A stretch of DNA of 47,245 bases from Bacteriovoracaceae bacterium UBA6144. GTDB lineage: Bacteria > Bdellovibrionota > Bacteriovoracia > Bacteriovoracales > Bacteriovoracaceae. This document shows, in pieces, positions 33,847 to 41,676 of this stretch (the first letter of the stretch is position 1; each line of letters begins with the position of its first letter). The notes below the pieces were generated by a model. The model was not told the origin of the DNA and did no database searches. It saw only the letters and a list, made by a program, of their open reading frames with translations. The position numbers and the translations under genes were made by a program. The stretch lies in NCBI GenBank assembly GCA_002435705.1, contig DIVA01000081.1:1-47245 (forward strand), written 5' to 3'.

Positions 33847-34482
33847 TTCTCGATAGAGCTTTAATAAGATTTTACCCGCCACTTCACAACTTGATCCATA
33901 AGCAATAATCCCATCCTGATGCCCCTTCATGACGAAGACCCCCTCGTCTTTGCCTTGGATGACCTGTTTGGCTGCTTCTGCCATTTGGAGCGTTCCGTAG
34001 GGGATATCTTCAGGGATGGCTTCCATCTTTTCATCAATCATCTTTTGCCATAACTGCGGATGATGTATGTGGAAGATCGCCTGAATGCTGGGATTAGATT
34101 TGTAAATCGCATAGTGAGTGAGGCTCTCGCTCGAAGGTGCGATAGGACCAGTCGCATGAGCGGAATTTTTTTTCAGATCACAGTTGACGACTTTAGTATA
34201 GTGCTCCCGCTTAAGGTGAGGGAGTGCACCAGTTTGGGTGCCCGTAATAATAAAGGTATCCTGTGGGGGCACTCTCAGAGAGAGATTTCCGTATCCGACC
34301 TTGTCTATGGGATACTCCCCAATCATACCCAGTCTCCAAAGGATGGCGCGCCACTTTTCAAGGGACAACACATCTGAAGCCACCGGAGCTGGTCCTATCT
34401 TAAGAGTGAGTTTAAATTTGATGACTCCATCATCTATCACGGGCGAAACCTTGTTGTCAGATGGCGAGATAGCATTGAGCAT
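33823..34482 (-). CDS. Class II aldolase/adducin-family protein
   Basis: This 219-residue protein has the class II aldolase fold: GYGNLSLRVPPQDTFIITGTQTGALP, SESLTHYAIYKSNPSIQAIFH, the zinc-binding HIHHPQLW, and a third His in MKGHQDGII. The family includes L-fuculose-phosphate aldolase, L-ribulose-5-phosphate 4-epimerase and methylthioribulose-phosphate dehydratase, and I cannot decide between them. It is a single leftward gene, convergent with and overlapping the ATP-grasp gene, and divergent from the acidic membrane protein at 34537 with a dyad between them. Confidence 0.8.
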   Translation of the reverse strand: MLNAISPSDNKVSPVIDDGVIKFKLTLKIGPAPVASDVLSLEKWRAILWRLGMIGEYPIDKVGYGNLSLRVPPQDTFIITGTQTGALPHLKREHYTKVVNCDLKKNSAHATGPIAPSSESLTHYAIYKSNPSIQAIFHIHHPQLWQKMIDEKMEAIPEDIPYGTLQMAEAAKQVIQGKDEGVFVMKGHQDGIIAYGSSCEVAGKILLKLYRELGPLELL

Positions 34483-34507
34483 AAAGTGATCATCGACTAT
34501 AATTTAT

Positions 34508-34523
34508 TTTAGGTTATCCTAAA
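34508..34523. promoter_or_regulatory. Inverted repeat in a 54-bp divergent intergenic region
   Basis: TTTAGG-TTAT-CCTAAA has perfect 6-base arms and a 4-base spacer. It lies between the class II aldolase start (34482) and the membrane protein start (34537), and so could serve as an operator for both. It is too close to 34537 to be far upstream of that gene's transcription start. Confidence 0.4.
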
Positions 34524-34536
34524 TGAAAGCGCAAAC

Positions 34537-35682
34537 TTGGAGTGGCCCATCTTAGATAAAATTAAAGAGCAGATTGAGGAGTTGAAATCAAAAATTCCTT
34601 TTTTGAACAAATTTGCTAAAAATAAAAACGAGGACGACGAAGAAGGTGCTGAAGAGTCCTCGGAAGAAGAATTAGAGGAAGAGGCTGAGCAAGAAGATGG
34701 TGAATCTGATGCTGCGGCTGACATGCCTGCGTGGAAATCTAAGCTTCTTGAGCAACTTCCATTCCTTGCAAAATTTTTAAATCCACAAGGCGCTAAAACC
34801 ACGAGTTCGTCGGCTTCAAGTTCTGATGACAAAACAGACCCGAATATCAAAATTCCCGATGCTGCAGATAAGAAAAAAAAGCTCATTCGGTTCGCAATCA
34901 TTGGTGCGATCGGATTGTACATCGTTTTGGATTTAATGAGCGGTGGTGATAAGACAGATGAACAGGCACCCGTGGTAGAAGGCGAAGCTGTTGATGCTCC
35001 TAGACCCAAGAGAAAGAGAGATCGTCCTAATCCAGAAGCTCCCTCTGAGGCTCAACCGCAGCCTGAGACTCAACCAGATCCAATCCCAGAACCTCAAGTC
35101 GAATCTCAACCTGAGCCTCAACCTGAGCCAGTACTTGATCAGGGCAGCATTGATTCTAGTTCCTCAGGCGATCTTGTTGTTGAGGGACTTGAAAACGTAG
35201 ATCTTGCTCCCGTAGATGAAGGAACCGCACCGGATGTGCCCGATGACATTGATCCAGACTTAAAAGCCCAAGATAATGATGATATTTTTAAACTTAACCC
35301 AGAGGGGGAATCCTCTGGCGGAGATCAGGTTTCAGAAACACCAGGTGGTGAAACCAGTGATATGACGGAACAGATACTTCAAGATTTAGAGAAACAAGTT
35401 CAGTCTAAACAAGACACAATCCCAGGTGTTTCAAATGAATATGTGGCCCCACCTGAATATGAGTATGTTGGTCGTGGACTAGTTTATAACTGTAAAGGAA
35501 AACACTGGGCTTGTATCGATGCACCAAGCTTTAAAGTATGCCAACAGAATCATAATGCTCTTAAGTCACAGTCGAGATCAAAAGAGTGTGTGCCTGACAG
35601 TGTTTATGAAACAGACTCTGCCTGCGTGTGGGTACAGAAAAAGAAAATCACTTCAAATACAAAAACAGATTTCTGTAATTAA
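34537..35682 (+). CDS. Acidic single-pass membrane protein with Pro/Glu spacer and Cys-rich end
   Basis: The product is 381 residues. A cytoplasmic N-terminus carries a very acidic stretch (about 32-58) flanked by two similar motifs (KSKIPFLNKF at 18-27 and LEQLPFLAKF at 71-80). One membrane helix (about 116-134) has a basic KKKK start. A long Pro/Gln/Glu spacer (about 165-200, QPEPQPEP) comes next, then a C-terminal domain of about 70 residues with six or more Cys. The order resembles TonB-like proteins that span the periplasm, without detectable homology. The start is TTG 34537 with only a weak ribosome site. Function unknown. Confidence 0.7.
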   Translation: MEWPILDKIKEQIEELKSKIPFLNKFAKNKNEDDEEGAEESSEEELEEEAEQEDGESDAAADMPAWKSKLLEQLPFLAKFLNPQGAKTTSSSASSSDDKTDPNIKIPDAADKKKKLIRFAIIGAIGLYIVLDLMSGGDKTDEQAPVVEGEAVDAPRPKRKRDRPNPEAPSEAQPQPETQPDPIPEPQVESQPEPQPEPVLDQGSIDSSSSGDLVVEGLENVDLAPVDEGTAPDVPDDIDPDLKAQDNDDIFKLNPEGESSGGDQVSETPGGETSDMTEQILQDLEKQVQSKQDTIPGVSNEYVAPPEYEYVGRGLVYNCKGKHWACIDAPSFKVCQQNHNALKSQSRSKECVPDSVYETDSACVWVQKKKITSNTKTDFCN

Positions 35683-36404
35683 GCGGCGTCTTTATTGAAT
35701 TTTTGATTGAGGAAAGGAATATGAAATTCACTTTCATTCTTCGCCGTTTCTTTCTGCATGCCCTGAATAAAAGCTTGGACACACTTCGTATCAAATTGCG
35801 TTCCTGAAAACTGCTCAAGCTCTGCATAGGCGATTGAATAGTCTAATCCCTTGCGGTAAACACGCGTCGATGTCATGGCATCAAAAGTATCTGCAATAAG
35901 TATGATACGAGAGAAAAGTGGAATTTCTTCTCCCTTCATGCCACTAGGATACCCACGTCCATCAAATCGTTCATGGTGATGTTTGGCATTCAGTGAAACT
36001 TTCTCAAAGAGTGGGTACTCTTTAAGAATATCATAAGAGAGCTCGGGGTGTTGTTTCATCACCAGGAACTCTTCTTCTGTCAGGCGACTTGGTTTATTCA
36101 GCACTTCATCAGGAGTGCCAATCTTACCAATATCATGAAAGAGTGCAGAGAGTTCAAGCTCATGAAGTTCGGCATCAGAGAGACCCATTTCTCTACCCGT
36201 CACAAGGGAGAAATAGGCTACACGCATACTGTGCCCATATGTGTAGTGGTCTTTGCAATCGAGAGCTTTGAGGATGGTTTTGGCCATCATCAGCGCCATG
36301 GATTCATTTTCTTTTTTAAGTCTCTCTGATTCACTGGCCATCACCAACAGCCCATAGGCGGTTGTGAAGCTTGGAATTTGAAAGACATTGTTGGTTTTCT
36401 TCAT
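35679..36404 (-). CDS. HD-GYP domain phosphodiesterase
   Basis: The 241-residue protein is mostly an HD-GYP domain, which degrades cyclic di-GMP or related nucleotides. HDIGKIG (H90-D91) and HHERFDGRGYP (GYP at 151-153) are intact, as are YTYGHSMRVAYFS and IADTFDAMTSTR. Only a short N-terminal helix of about 40 residues precedes it, so there is no receiver domain. ATG 36404 is preferred to a TTG at 36419. It diverges from the degenerate SpoIIE-like protein gene at 36538, a possible signalling partner, and ends in a TTAA stop shared with the membrane protein gene. Confidence 0.93.
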   Translation of the reverse strand: MKKTNNVFQIPSFTTAYGLLVMASESERLKKENESMALMMAKTILKALDCKDHYTYGHSMRVAYFSLVTGREMGLSDAELHELELSALFHDIGKIGTPDEVLNKPSRLTEEEFLVMKQHPELSYDILKEYPLFEKVSLNAKHHHERFDGRGYPSGMKGEEIPLFSRIILIADTFDAMTSTRVYRKGLDYSIAYAELEQFSGTQFDTKCVQAFIQGMQKETAKNESEFHIPFLNQKFNKDAA

Positions 36405-36478
36405 TAAAAATAAATCCAAAAAAATGGGGGACTAATCCCCTTGATTACTCTTTTCGGCTTAAGTTTATAAAAATTGAG

Positions 36479-36501
36479 TTTTCTCAAGGTTTAAGAGAAA
36501 A
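36479..36501. promoter_or_regulatory. Inverted repeat upstream of the SpoIIE-like gene
   Basis: TTTTCTC and GAGAAAA (7-base arms, 9-base spacer) lie 37 bases before ATG 36538. Nearby, GGGGA-CTAA-TCCCC (36427-36440) is a second small dyad just upstream of the HD-GYP gene. Either could be a regulatory site of this divergent region. Confidence 0.3.
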
Positions 36502-36537
36502 TCTTAAGAAAATACTAGAAGTTTCGATAAGTTAAAT

Positions 36538-37674
36538 ATGCATATACTGGCTAAATCTAGACATGTCTTTGAGACAATTGAATCTCTTATTGGGATAAAA
36601 AACTCTGCCGTCCCTTTAAGTTGGGGGGAATTCTATCAAGCGGAATTGAAGTCCAAAAATGATTTTTTAATTGTAGAACTAGAGCAACTCATTGAGATGA
36701 GTGACTCCGTTACCGCCCAACTTAATACCTATCTCGCTGTCATTGTCTTAGTCACCCAAGGACCTTCATCCAAAGCAGATGAGCTAGTTGAAAAATGTCG
36801 AAAGCTTATCGGTGTTTATCACTTGCCTCTGGTAGAGAGAGAAAAGAGTTTGTTTGCCCATCAGCTACAACTTTTAGCGACCATGGTTGAGGAGAAAAAA
36901 AATCTTAAACAACAGATGGTCAAATTCAGTGAGGAAATTGATTTCCTTGTTCAGTCTGCTGAAAGTGAAATGCTGAAAGCAAAACGCATTCATGAATCTG
37001 TCGTTCCCAAAAGAGTAGAGGAATTCAAGGGTATAACGCTGATGAGCAAGTATGCCGTCGGCTCTGGTTCTGGTTCCGAGTACTTTGATCTCATTCGGGG
37101 CTCGCATCAGAGTCATTTGATCATTATTCATACCAGCTCATACTTAGCCTCCAGCTCACTGATGGGGATTATTAATAAGTATAAGGGTGAGAACTCAGGG
37201 CTCAATTTTGATCTTTTTATGAACGAAGCCGAGATTGAGTTACAAGCGATCAATGCTAATAAGAAAAAGCCAGTTCGGGTTGAAATGTTTCTAATGACCA
37301 TTCACAATCTTGATCTAAGCTGTAGCGGATATTCCTATGGCTCATTTGATCTAATCAGTCGGAAAGAGTCCAAAAGACTGCCTAGCGTAGAGTCATTTCG
37401 CTTAGAAAACAAAGCACAAGCTTACTTTGAATTTCAGCTGTCGAGAGAGGAAAAAGTCATTGTGTTCTCTCCGGGCTTCATATTTAATTGGAAAGAGCAG
37501 CTGCCGCAGGTATCGCTTAACGACTTCGCCCACCGTGGGTTAGAGGGAGAGAACGGTGATTTGCTGGTTGAATTATTTTTTCAACTGAAGAAAAAATTAA
37601 AAGACGATTTTTTATCAAAAGATGCGACGGCGATAGTGATGGAGGTTAAGCGACATGCAATTCAAAAAGTTTAA
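36538..37674 (+). CDS. Degenerate SpoIIE/PP2C-like protein
   Basis: The product is 378 residues. Residues about 1-100 may be a degraded receiver-like domain, and 105-150 look like a coiled coil. From 145 on the sequence follows the SpoIIE/RsbU phosphatase plan: AKRIHESVVPKR (usual A..iQ..llP), SGSGSEYFDLI at 176-186 (usual GGDfyD), IIHTSSYLASSSLMGII at 196-212 (usual DvsGHG.aAal). The metal-binding Asp residues of the first and second motifs seem to be lost, so it is probably a pseudophosphatase that binds rather than hydrolyses. It faces the HD-GYP gene and overlaps the next gene by 20 bp. Confidence 0.6.
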   Translation: MHILAKSRHVFETIESLIGIKNSAVPLSWGEFYQAELKSKNDFLIVELEQLIEMSDSVTAQLNTYLAVIVLVTQGPSSKADELVEKCRKLIGVYHLPLVEREKSLFAHQLQLLATMVEEKKNLKQQMVKFSEEIDFLVQSAESEMLKAKRIHESVVPKRVEEFKGITLMSKYAVGSGSGSEYFDLIRGSHQSHLIIIHTSSYLASSSLMGIINKYKGENSGLNFDLFMNEAEIELQAINANKKKPVRVEMFLMTIHNLDLSCSGYSYGSFDLISRKESKRLPSVESFRLENKAQAYFEFQLSREEKVIVFSPGFIFNWKEQLPQVSLNDFAHRGLEGENGDLLVELFFQLKKKLKDDFLSKDATAIVMEVKRHAIQKV

Positions 37675-38263
37675 ACTAGCAGGATTTCTTTTCTCTATTT
37701 GCGCCCTCTCAAGTGCACAAGCCATGGAACGTTTTTCACCAAGAGAGTGCCTTGAGGCAAGTTTTAAAACACAACTCACTCAACGTGGCCCCCTCTTTGG
37801 TCTGCTACCTCATGAATTAATCGTTAATAAAAATAACTGCTTAATTAATGTGAAATACCGCCGCTATCTTCCGAGAGAGTGGAGCATTGATATTTGCCGA
37901 GAGCCAGTGCATATCAAGGTCAGCTCAGCCACTGGAGTTGATGTGGCAAAAAAAATCGAAGGCTGCATCAAGCCAGATAAAACTCGTAATAATTCAGACT
38001 TCTGCGGGCAGTATTTCTCTCTTCAAGATGTGATGCAAGACGATGGTCTTATTTTTGCCGAGGGCGATAGAGATAGCCTCAGCACTCCTCACGGAAAAAT
38101 TTACTGCACCTATCTCTTGCTTGATCGATACCTCGGTGATGGGATCGTTTTTAGCCGTTACACTGATCTACCGGATATTTTCAAAAAACAAGAGAAAGTG
38201 AATCCTGCAAAGAATGCTTCCAGTGAAGCTGCCCCCGAAGTGGAGGCAGCTCCTCAGCTCTAG
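37655..38263 (+). CDS. Periplasmic protein of unknown function
   Basis: The product is 202 residues with a signal peptide (MQFKKFKLAGFLFSICALSS, cleaved near AQA). The mature part has about six Cys in pairs and a low-complexity Ala/Glu-rich tail (ASSEAAPEVEAAPQL). No family recognised. A strong GGAGGT ribosome site for ATG 37655 lies inside the end of the SpoIIE-like gene, and the 20-bp overlap implies coupled expression. The TAG stop shares CTAG (38260-38263) with the opposing cystathionine enzyme gene. Confidence 0.7.
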   Translation: MQFKKFKLAGFLFSICALSSAQAMERFSPRECLEASFKTQLTQRGPLFGLLPHELIVNKNNCLINVKYRRYLPREWSIDICREPVHIKVSSATGVDVAKKIEGCIKPDKTRNNSDFCGQYFSLQDVMQDDGLIFAEGDRDSLSTPHGKIYCTYLLLDRYLGDGIVFSRYTDLPDIFKKQEKVNPAKNASSEAAPEVEAAPQL

Positions 38264-39414
38264 CCTAGGGCCTTTTTGAGATCCTCAATGAGGTCATCGA
38301 TATGTTCGATCCCGACACTCAATCGAATGAGGTTATCATGGATACCAAGCTTCTTTCGGTTCTCCGCAGGGATCGAGGCGTGAGTCATGATGGCCGGATG
38401 CTCGATCAAACTTTCGACTCCACCAAGACTTTCCGCAAGTGAGAATATTTCAACTGATTCTAAGAATTTCTTAGACTCTTTCAAACCACCCTTAAGAAAG
38501 AATGTGATCATTCCTCCAAAACCGCTGGCCTGAGACTTGGCGAGACTATGCTGGGGATGTGACTTGAGCCCAGGATAGATGACCTTTTCAACTTTCTTAT
38601 GGGCCTCAAGAAATTGTGCTACCTTCATGGCATTCTTCTGAGTTGCTTCCATCCGCAGAGCTAGAGTCTTCACTCCTCGTAGTACCAGCCACGCATCGAA
38701 GGGGGCCAGGCAGGGACCTACAGCATTTTGCAAGAAGCGGATTTTGTCATAAAAAGGTGAGCGATTCATCATGATCGCTCCCGCTACTACATCTGAATGA
38801 CCATTTACGTATTTAGTCAGGGAATGAAGAACAACATCAGCTCCAAGGTCGAGTGGGTTTTGAAAGTAGGGACTCATAAATGTGTTATCAACAACGACCA
38901 ATGCTTTTACTTTTTTTGCCATTTTAGCGATGGCCTTAATATCAGAGATCTTGAGCATCGGATTGGTTGGAGTTTCAAGCCAGATGAGTGCAGGCTTCTG
39001 TTTGTTGATGAGTTTTTCAAAAGACTTTAGATCTGTTGTATCAGCATAGGTAAAATCATGAATTTCGTGGAAGACTTTTGAAAAAAGACGGTAAGTCCCG
39101 CCATAGACATCATCTCCACAGAGGATTTTTGATTTATGAGGGAGAGCGTGCATTATAAGACTTGAAGCAGCTAAGCCTGAAGAAGTGACTAAACATTCTT
39201 GAGCGTTTTCGAGGCTTGCAAGGCACTCTTCCAGACGTGTCCTCGTTGGATTATGTGTACGCGAATACTCGTAGCCCTTATGCACACCCGGAGACTCCTG
39301 CACGAAGGTTGAGGTTTGAAAAATGGGAGGCATAATAGCGCCCGTCGATGGATCAGGGTACCCACCGACGTGGATGAGTTTAGTTTCTATGTTTTTAATT
39401 TTTTTCTTGGCCAT
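38260..39414 (-). CDS. Cystathionine gamma-lyase or gamma-synthase
   Basis: This 384-residue PLP enzyme of the Cys/Met metabolism family has the cofactor Lys201 in HSLTKYVNGHSD, with YSRTHNPTR, GDDVYGGTYRLF and the C-terminal SLGGVESLIEHPAIMTH typical of the group. Sequence alone does not separate synthase (MetB) from lyase. Its place 2 bp after gshA suggests cysteine supply for glutathione, that is a gamma-lyase of reverse transsulphuration, fed with homocysteine from AhcY; this is inferred. ATG 39414 is chosen for its AAGGA site and family start. It is last in the six-gene leftward operon. Confidence 0.88.
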   Translation of the reverse strand: MAKKKIKNIETKLIHVGGYPDPSTGAIMPPIFQTSTFVQESPGVHKGYEYSRTHNPTRTRLEECLASLENAQECLVTSSGLAASSLIMHALPHKSKILCGDDVYGGTYRLFSKVFHEIHDFTYADTTDLKSFEKLINKQKPALIWLETPTNPMLKISDIKAIAKMAKKVKALVVVDNTFMSPYFQNPLDLGADVVLHSLTKYVNGHSDVVAGAIMMNRSPFYDKIRFLQNAVGPCLAPFDAWLVLRGVKTLALRMEATQKNAMKVAQFLEAHKKVEKVIYPGLKSHPQHSLAKSQASGFGGMITFFLKGGLKESKKFLESVEIFSLAESLGGVESLIEHPAIMTHASIPAENRKKLGIHDNLIRLSVGIEHIDDLIEDLKKALG

Positions 39415-39416
39415 AA

Positions 39417-40634
39417 TTATTCCTTGGTAATTAATTCGTGAATTTCTTTTGAAGCCGCGAGTACGGATAATCGAGCGATGAGGCAGTAAACTGCTTCTTT
39501 CTGATGTGTGTCTGTACCTTGGCAAATATCACTAATGCAAAACTTTTTATAGAGCATGCCTTGTGAATTGAGATTGGCGTTGATGCCTCTTTGAGGATTA
39601 TAGCGCATGAATCCACCCACGGATCGACCTGAGACGAGATACATCGTAATTTCCGCAGGAGCATCTTCCACTTTTAAAATAGTTTCAACACCCTCTTGGA
39701 TTAAAATACTTGTGAACTTAATATTATTTTTACCCACATCCATTTTGTTACGTGTTCTGCGGTTCATCTCAAGCACCTCACTGCCTTTAGTAAAGACAGA
39801 GATACCCATTCCGTAAGTCCCCTGCGAGGCTTTGGCGAAAACACTTGAACCTTCAGGAAGTTCCGCCAGTAGGGAGTCGACTTGGGCGGCCATGGATTCA
39901 AGTCCTTCCTTCGATTCAAAGTCGACACCGTGGGCAGCCCTGAATTTAGCTTGAATGAGATCTGGTTCAATATTGAACTGATCACAGAAGAGGTTGGCGA
40001 CTTTGTGATAATATTCGAAATGATTGATCTTTTGACGTCTGGTCCAGCCAGCAAGTGGAGAAGGGAAAACTTTTGTTTTAAACTTCTTCCAGTCGATGTC
40101 AAAGGGAACGGATTGATCATGATTGATCACCACGGCATCGTAGCTCATCTCTTTATTATTTCTGCGTTGAAAGACATCTCCCACAACATCGACCGCATAG
40201 ATCGTTAGGTTGTGACCAGATTGACTAACAAGGTCGAGGTGATCAGAGGAATCAAATAGTGTTTTGTCAGGTGAAACGATATCAACTAAAAAACCAGCAT
40301 CTGAGAGAGCGAGCGCGAGGTGGTGGATGTTATCGAGATACCACTTATTTTTTGTATGCGACTCAGGTAACAGAGCGATGCGGATAATACTCTCACCAAG
40401 TGCCTGTCGAAAAAGTGCTGCTGCTTTCTTGAGATCCTTTGAACATACATTATTCCAGCCAGCCGGATAGAGATTATGATCAACTGGTGCGTACTTACGT
40501 GAACTTTCTCGAATATCAACGCTTGAATAGATGGGTTGTTCGTACTCAGATTGCCAAAGATCTATCTGACGATTGATGGCTGTCCAATTTTCAGATACAA
40601 AGCGCTCAAGTTCGCTTTTAGAGCTAATTCGCAT
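39417..40634 (-). CDS. gshA: Glutamate-cysteine ligase (proteobacterial type)
   Basis: GshA makes gamma-glutamylcysteine, the first step of glutathione synthesis. The 405 residues resemble the less common GshA type first noted in Acidithiobacillus-like bacteria, not the E. coli type: SSVDIRESSRKYAPVDHNLYP with AGWNN, VFAKASQGTYGMGISVF, and GRSVGGFMRYNPQRGINANL. ATG 40634 has GGAG upstream. It overlaps the end of the ArsA-like gene by 11 bp, so it is coupled to it. A glutathione synthetase (GshB) gene is not in the window. Confidence 0.85.
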   Translation of the reverse strand: MRISSKSELERFVSENWTAINRQIDLWQSEYEQPIYSSVDIRESSRKYAPVDHNLYPAGWNNVCSKDLKKAAALFRQALGESIIRIALLPESHTKNKWYLDNIHHLALALSDAGFLVDIVSPDKTLFDSSDHLDLVSQSGHNLTIYAVDVVGDVFQRRNNKEMSYDAVVINHDQSVPFDIDWKKFKTKVFPSPLAGWTRRQKINHFEYYHKVANLFCDQFNIEPDLIQAKFRAAHGVDFESKEGLESMAAQVDSLLAELPEGSSVFAKASQGTYGMGISVFTKGSEVLEMNRRTRNKMDVGKNNIKFTSILIQEGVETILKVEDAPAEITMYLVSGRSVGGFMRYNPQRGINANLNSQGMLYKKFCISDICQGTDTHQKEAVYCLIARLSVLAASKEIHELITKE

Positions 40635-41676
40635 ATTTTCTCCAGTGGATGGAAAGTTCTTTAACGTGATCAAGTGGTGAAGAGGCAAGTACTTCTGGGA
40701 AGTCGAAGACATCTTCAAAACTCTGGGACTTATTAATGGCAGATTCTTTTGAAATAAAAAATTCCTTTAAACGCGCTCCTTCACCAGTTGCCTGCCAGTC
40801 ACTAAGGTGGTGAGCCAGAGTTTTATTCAATAAGAGATTCATGCGCCTGTGATGTTTCTGGCTCGCCGACTTTTGAATATCTTGAGCTTCGGTCATTTTT
40901 CCTTGCTCAACGGAGGTGACCAAAAACCAGGTCGCCTCGGACTCACGGCTAAGAACTTGCTCCATTTCTATACCTTTCAAAAAGGAAGCACGTGAGCGAT
41001 AGATCACTTCAAGCGCTTTGAGAAAATCTTCAACGAAACTATCACCAGTAACTTTTTCAAGATAATGCAGAAGTTTGTTTACTCCAAACTCTACGACTTT
41101 ATCCATGAATCCAGAAATCATTCCTTTGGATTGTCCTTCTGATGTTTTCTTTCCGAGAGAGGTGAATATTTCCACAAAACGATGATCAAAAAACTGCTTT
41201 ATTTTTTCAATGGCATCAAGGAAATCCAAAAAATGTGAGCCTGGGGGAGTGTCCAAAATAACACAATCAAAACTTTCTTCATCAATTCTCATCTTGAGTT
41301 CGATTAGAGCGAGAATCTCATTCATTCCACCATAAGGTTTTGTGAGAATCTCAACGATTCTGTTTGATTTGAGTTCACTAACCTGGGCCATCTCGCCCAT
41401 GCGTGCAATAGTTTTCTGGGGATTCATCAAAAGTGCTTTCATCGGCTGTGGAAAAGTTCCAATGCCTTGAAGGGAATTGATCGTGCATAAAATGCCTGAG
41501 TCTTCATCCCGCAAACCTAGAATGTCCTTGAGTCGTTTAGAAGGATCAATCGTCATGAGAAGAACTTTCTTCCCCTGAAGGGCCAGGTCCACAGCCCTGG
41601 CTGTGGCCAGAGTTGTTTTGCCAACGCCACCTGTTCCGAAAAAGATCTCAAACTTCTTTGGTAGCAACTTCTTCAT
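40624..41676 (-). CDS. ArsA/Get3-like ATPase, subunit 1 (signature Lys missing)
   Basis: This 350-residue P-loop ATPase of the ArsA/Get3 branch has Walker A GTGGVGKTT at residues 14-22. Position 15 is Thr where the family's deviant motif (GKGGVGKT) has the intersubunit signature Lys. Switch I is IDPSKRLKDILG and switch II is DTPPGSHFLDFLD. It is made next to a second, smaller ATPase (4-bp overlap, ATGA) that keeps the Lys, so the two probably form an asymmetric heterodimer, like the two halves of ArsA. No ArsB, ArsC or ArsR gene is nearby, so arsenite export is unlikely. Target unknown. Confidence 0.85.
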   Translation of the reverse strand: MKKLLPKKFEIFFGTGGVGKTTLATARAVDLALQGKKVLLMTIDPSKRLKDILGLRDEDSGILCTINSLQGIGTFPQPMKALLMNPQKTIARMGEMAQVSELKSNRIVEILTKPYGGMNEILALIELKMRIDEESFDCVILDTPPGSHFLDFLDAIEKIKQFFDHRFVEIFTSLGKKTSEGQSKGMISGFMDKVVEFGVNKLLHYLEKVTGDSFVEDFLKALEVIYRSRASFLKGIEMEQVLSRESEATWFLVTSVEQGKMTEAQDIQKSASQKHHRRMNLLLNKTLAHHLSDWQATGEGARLKEFFISKESAINKSQSFEDVFDFPEVLASSPLDHVKELSIHWRKYAN

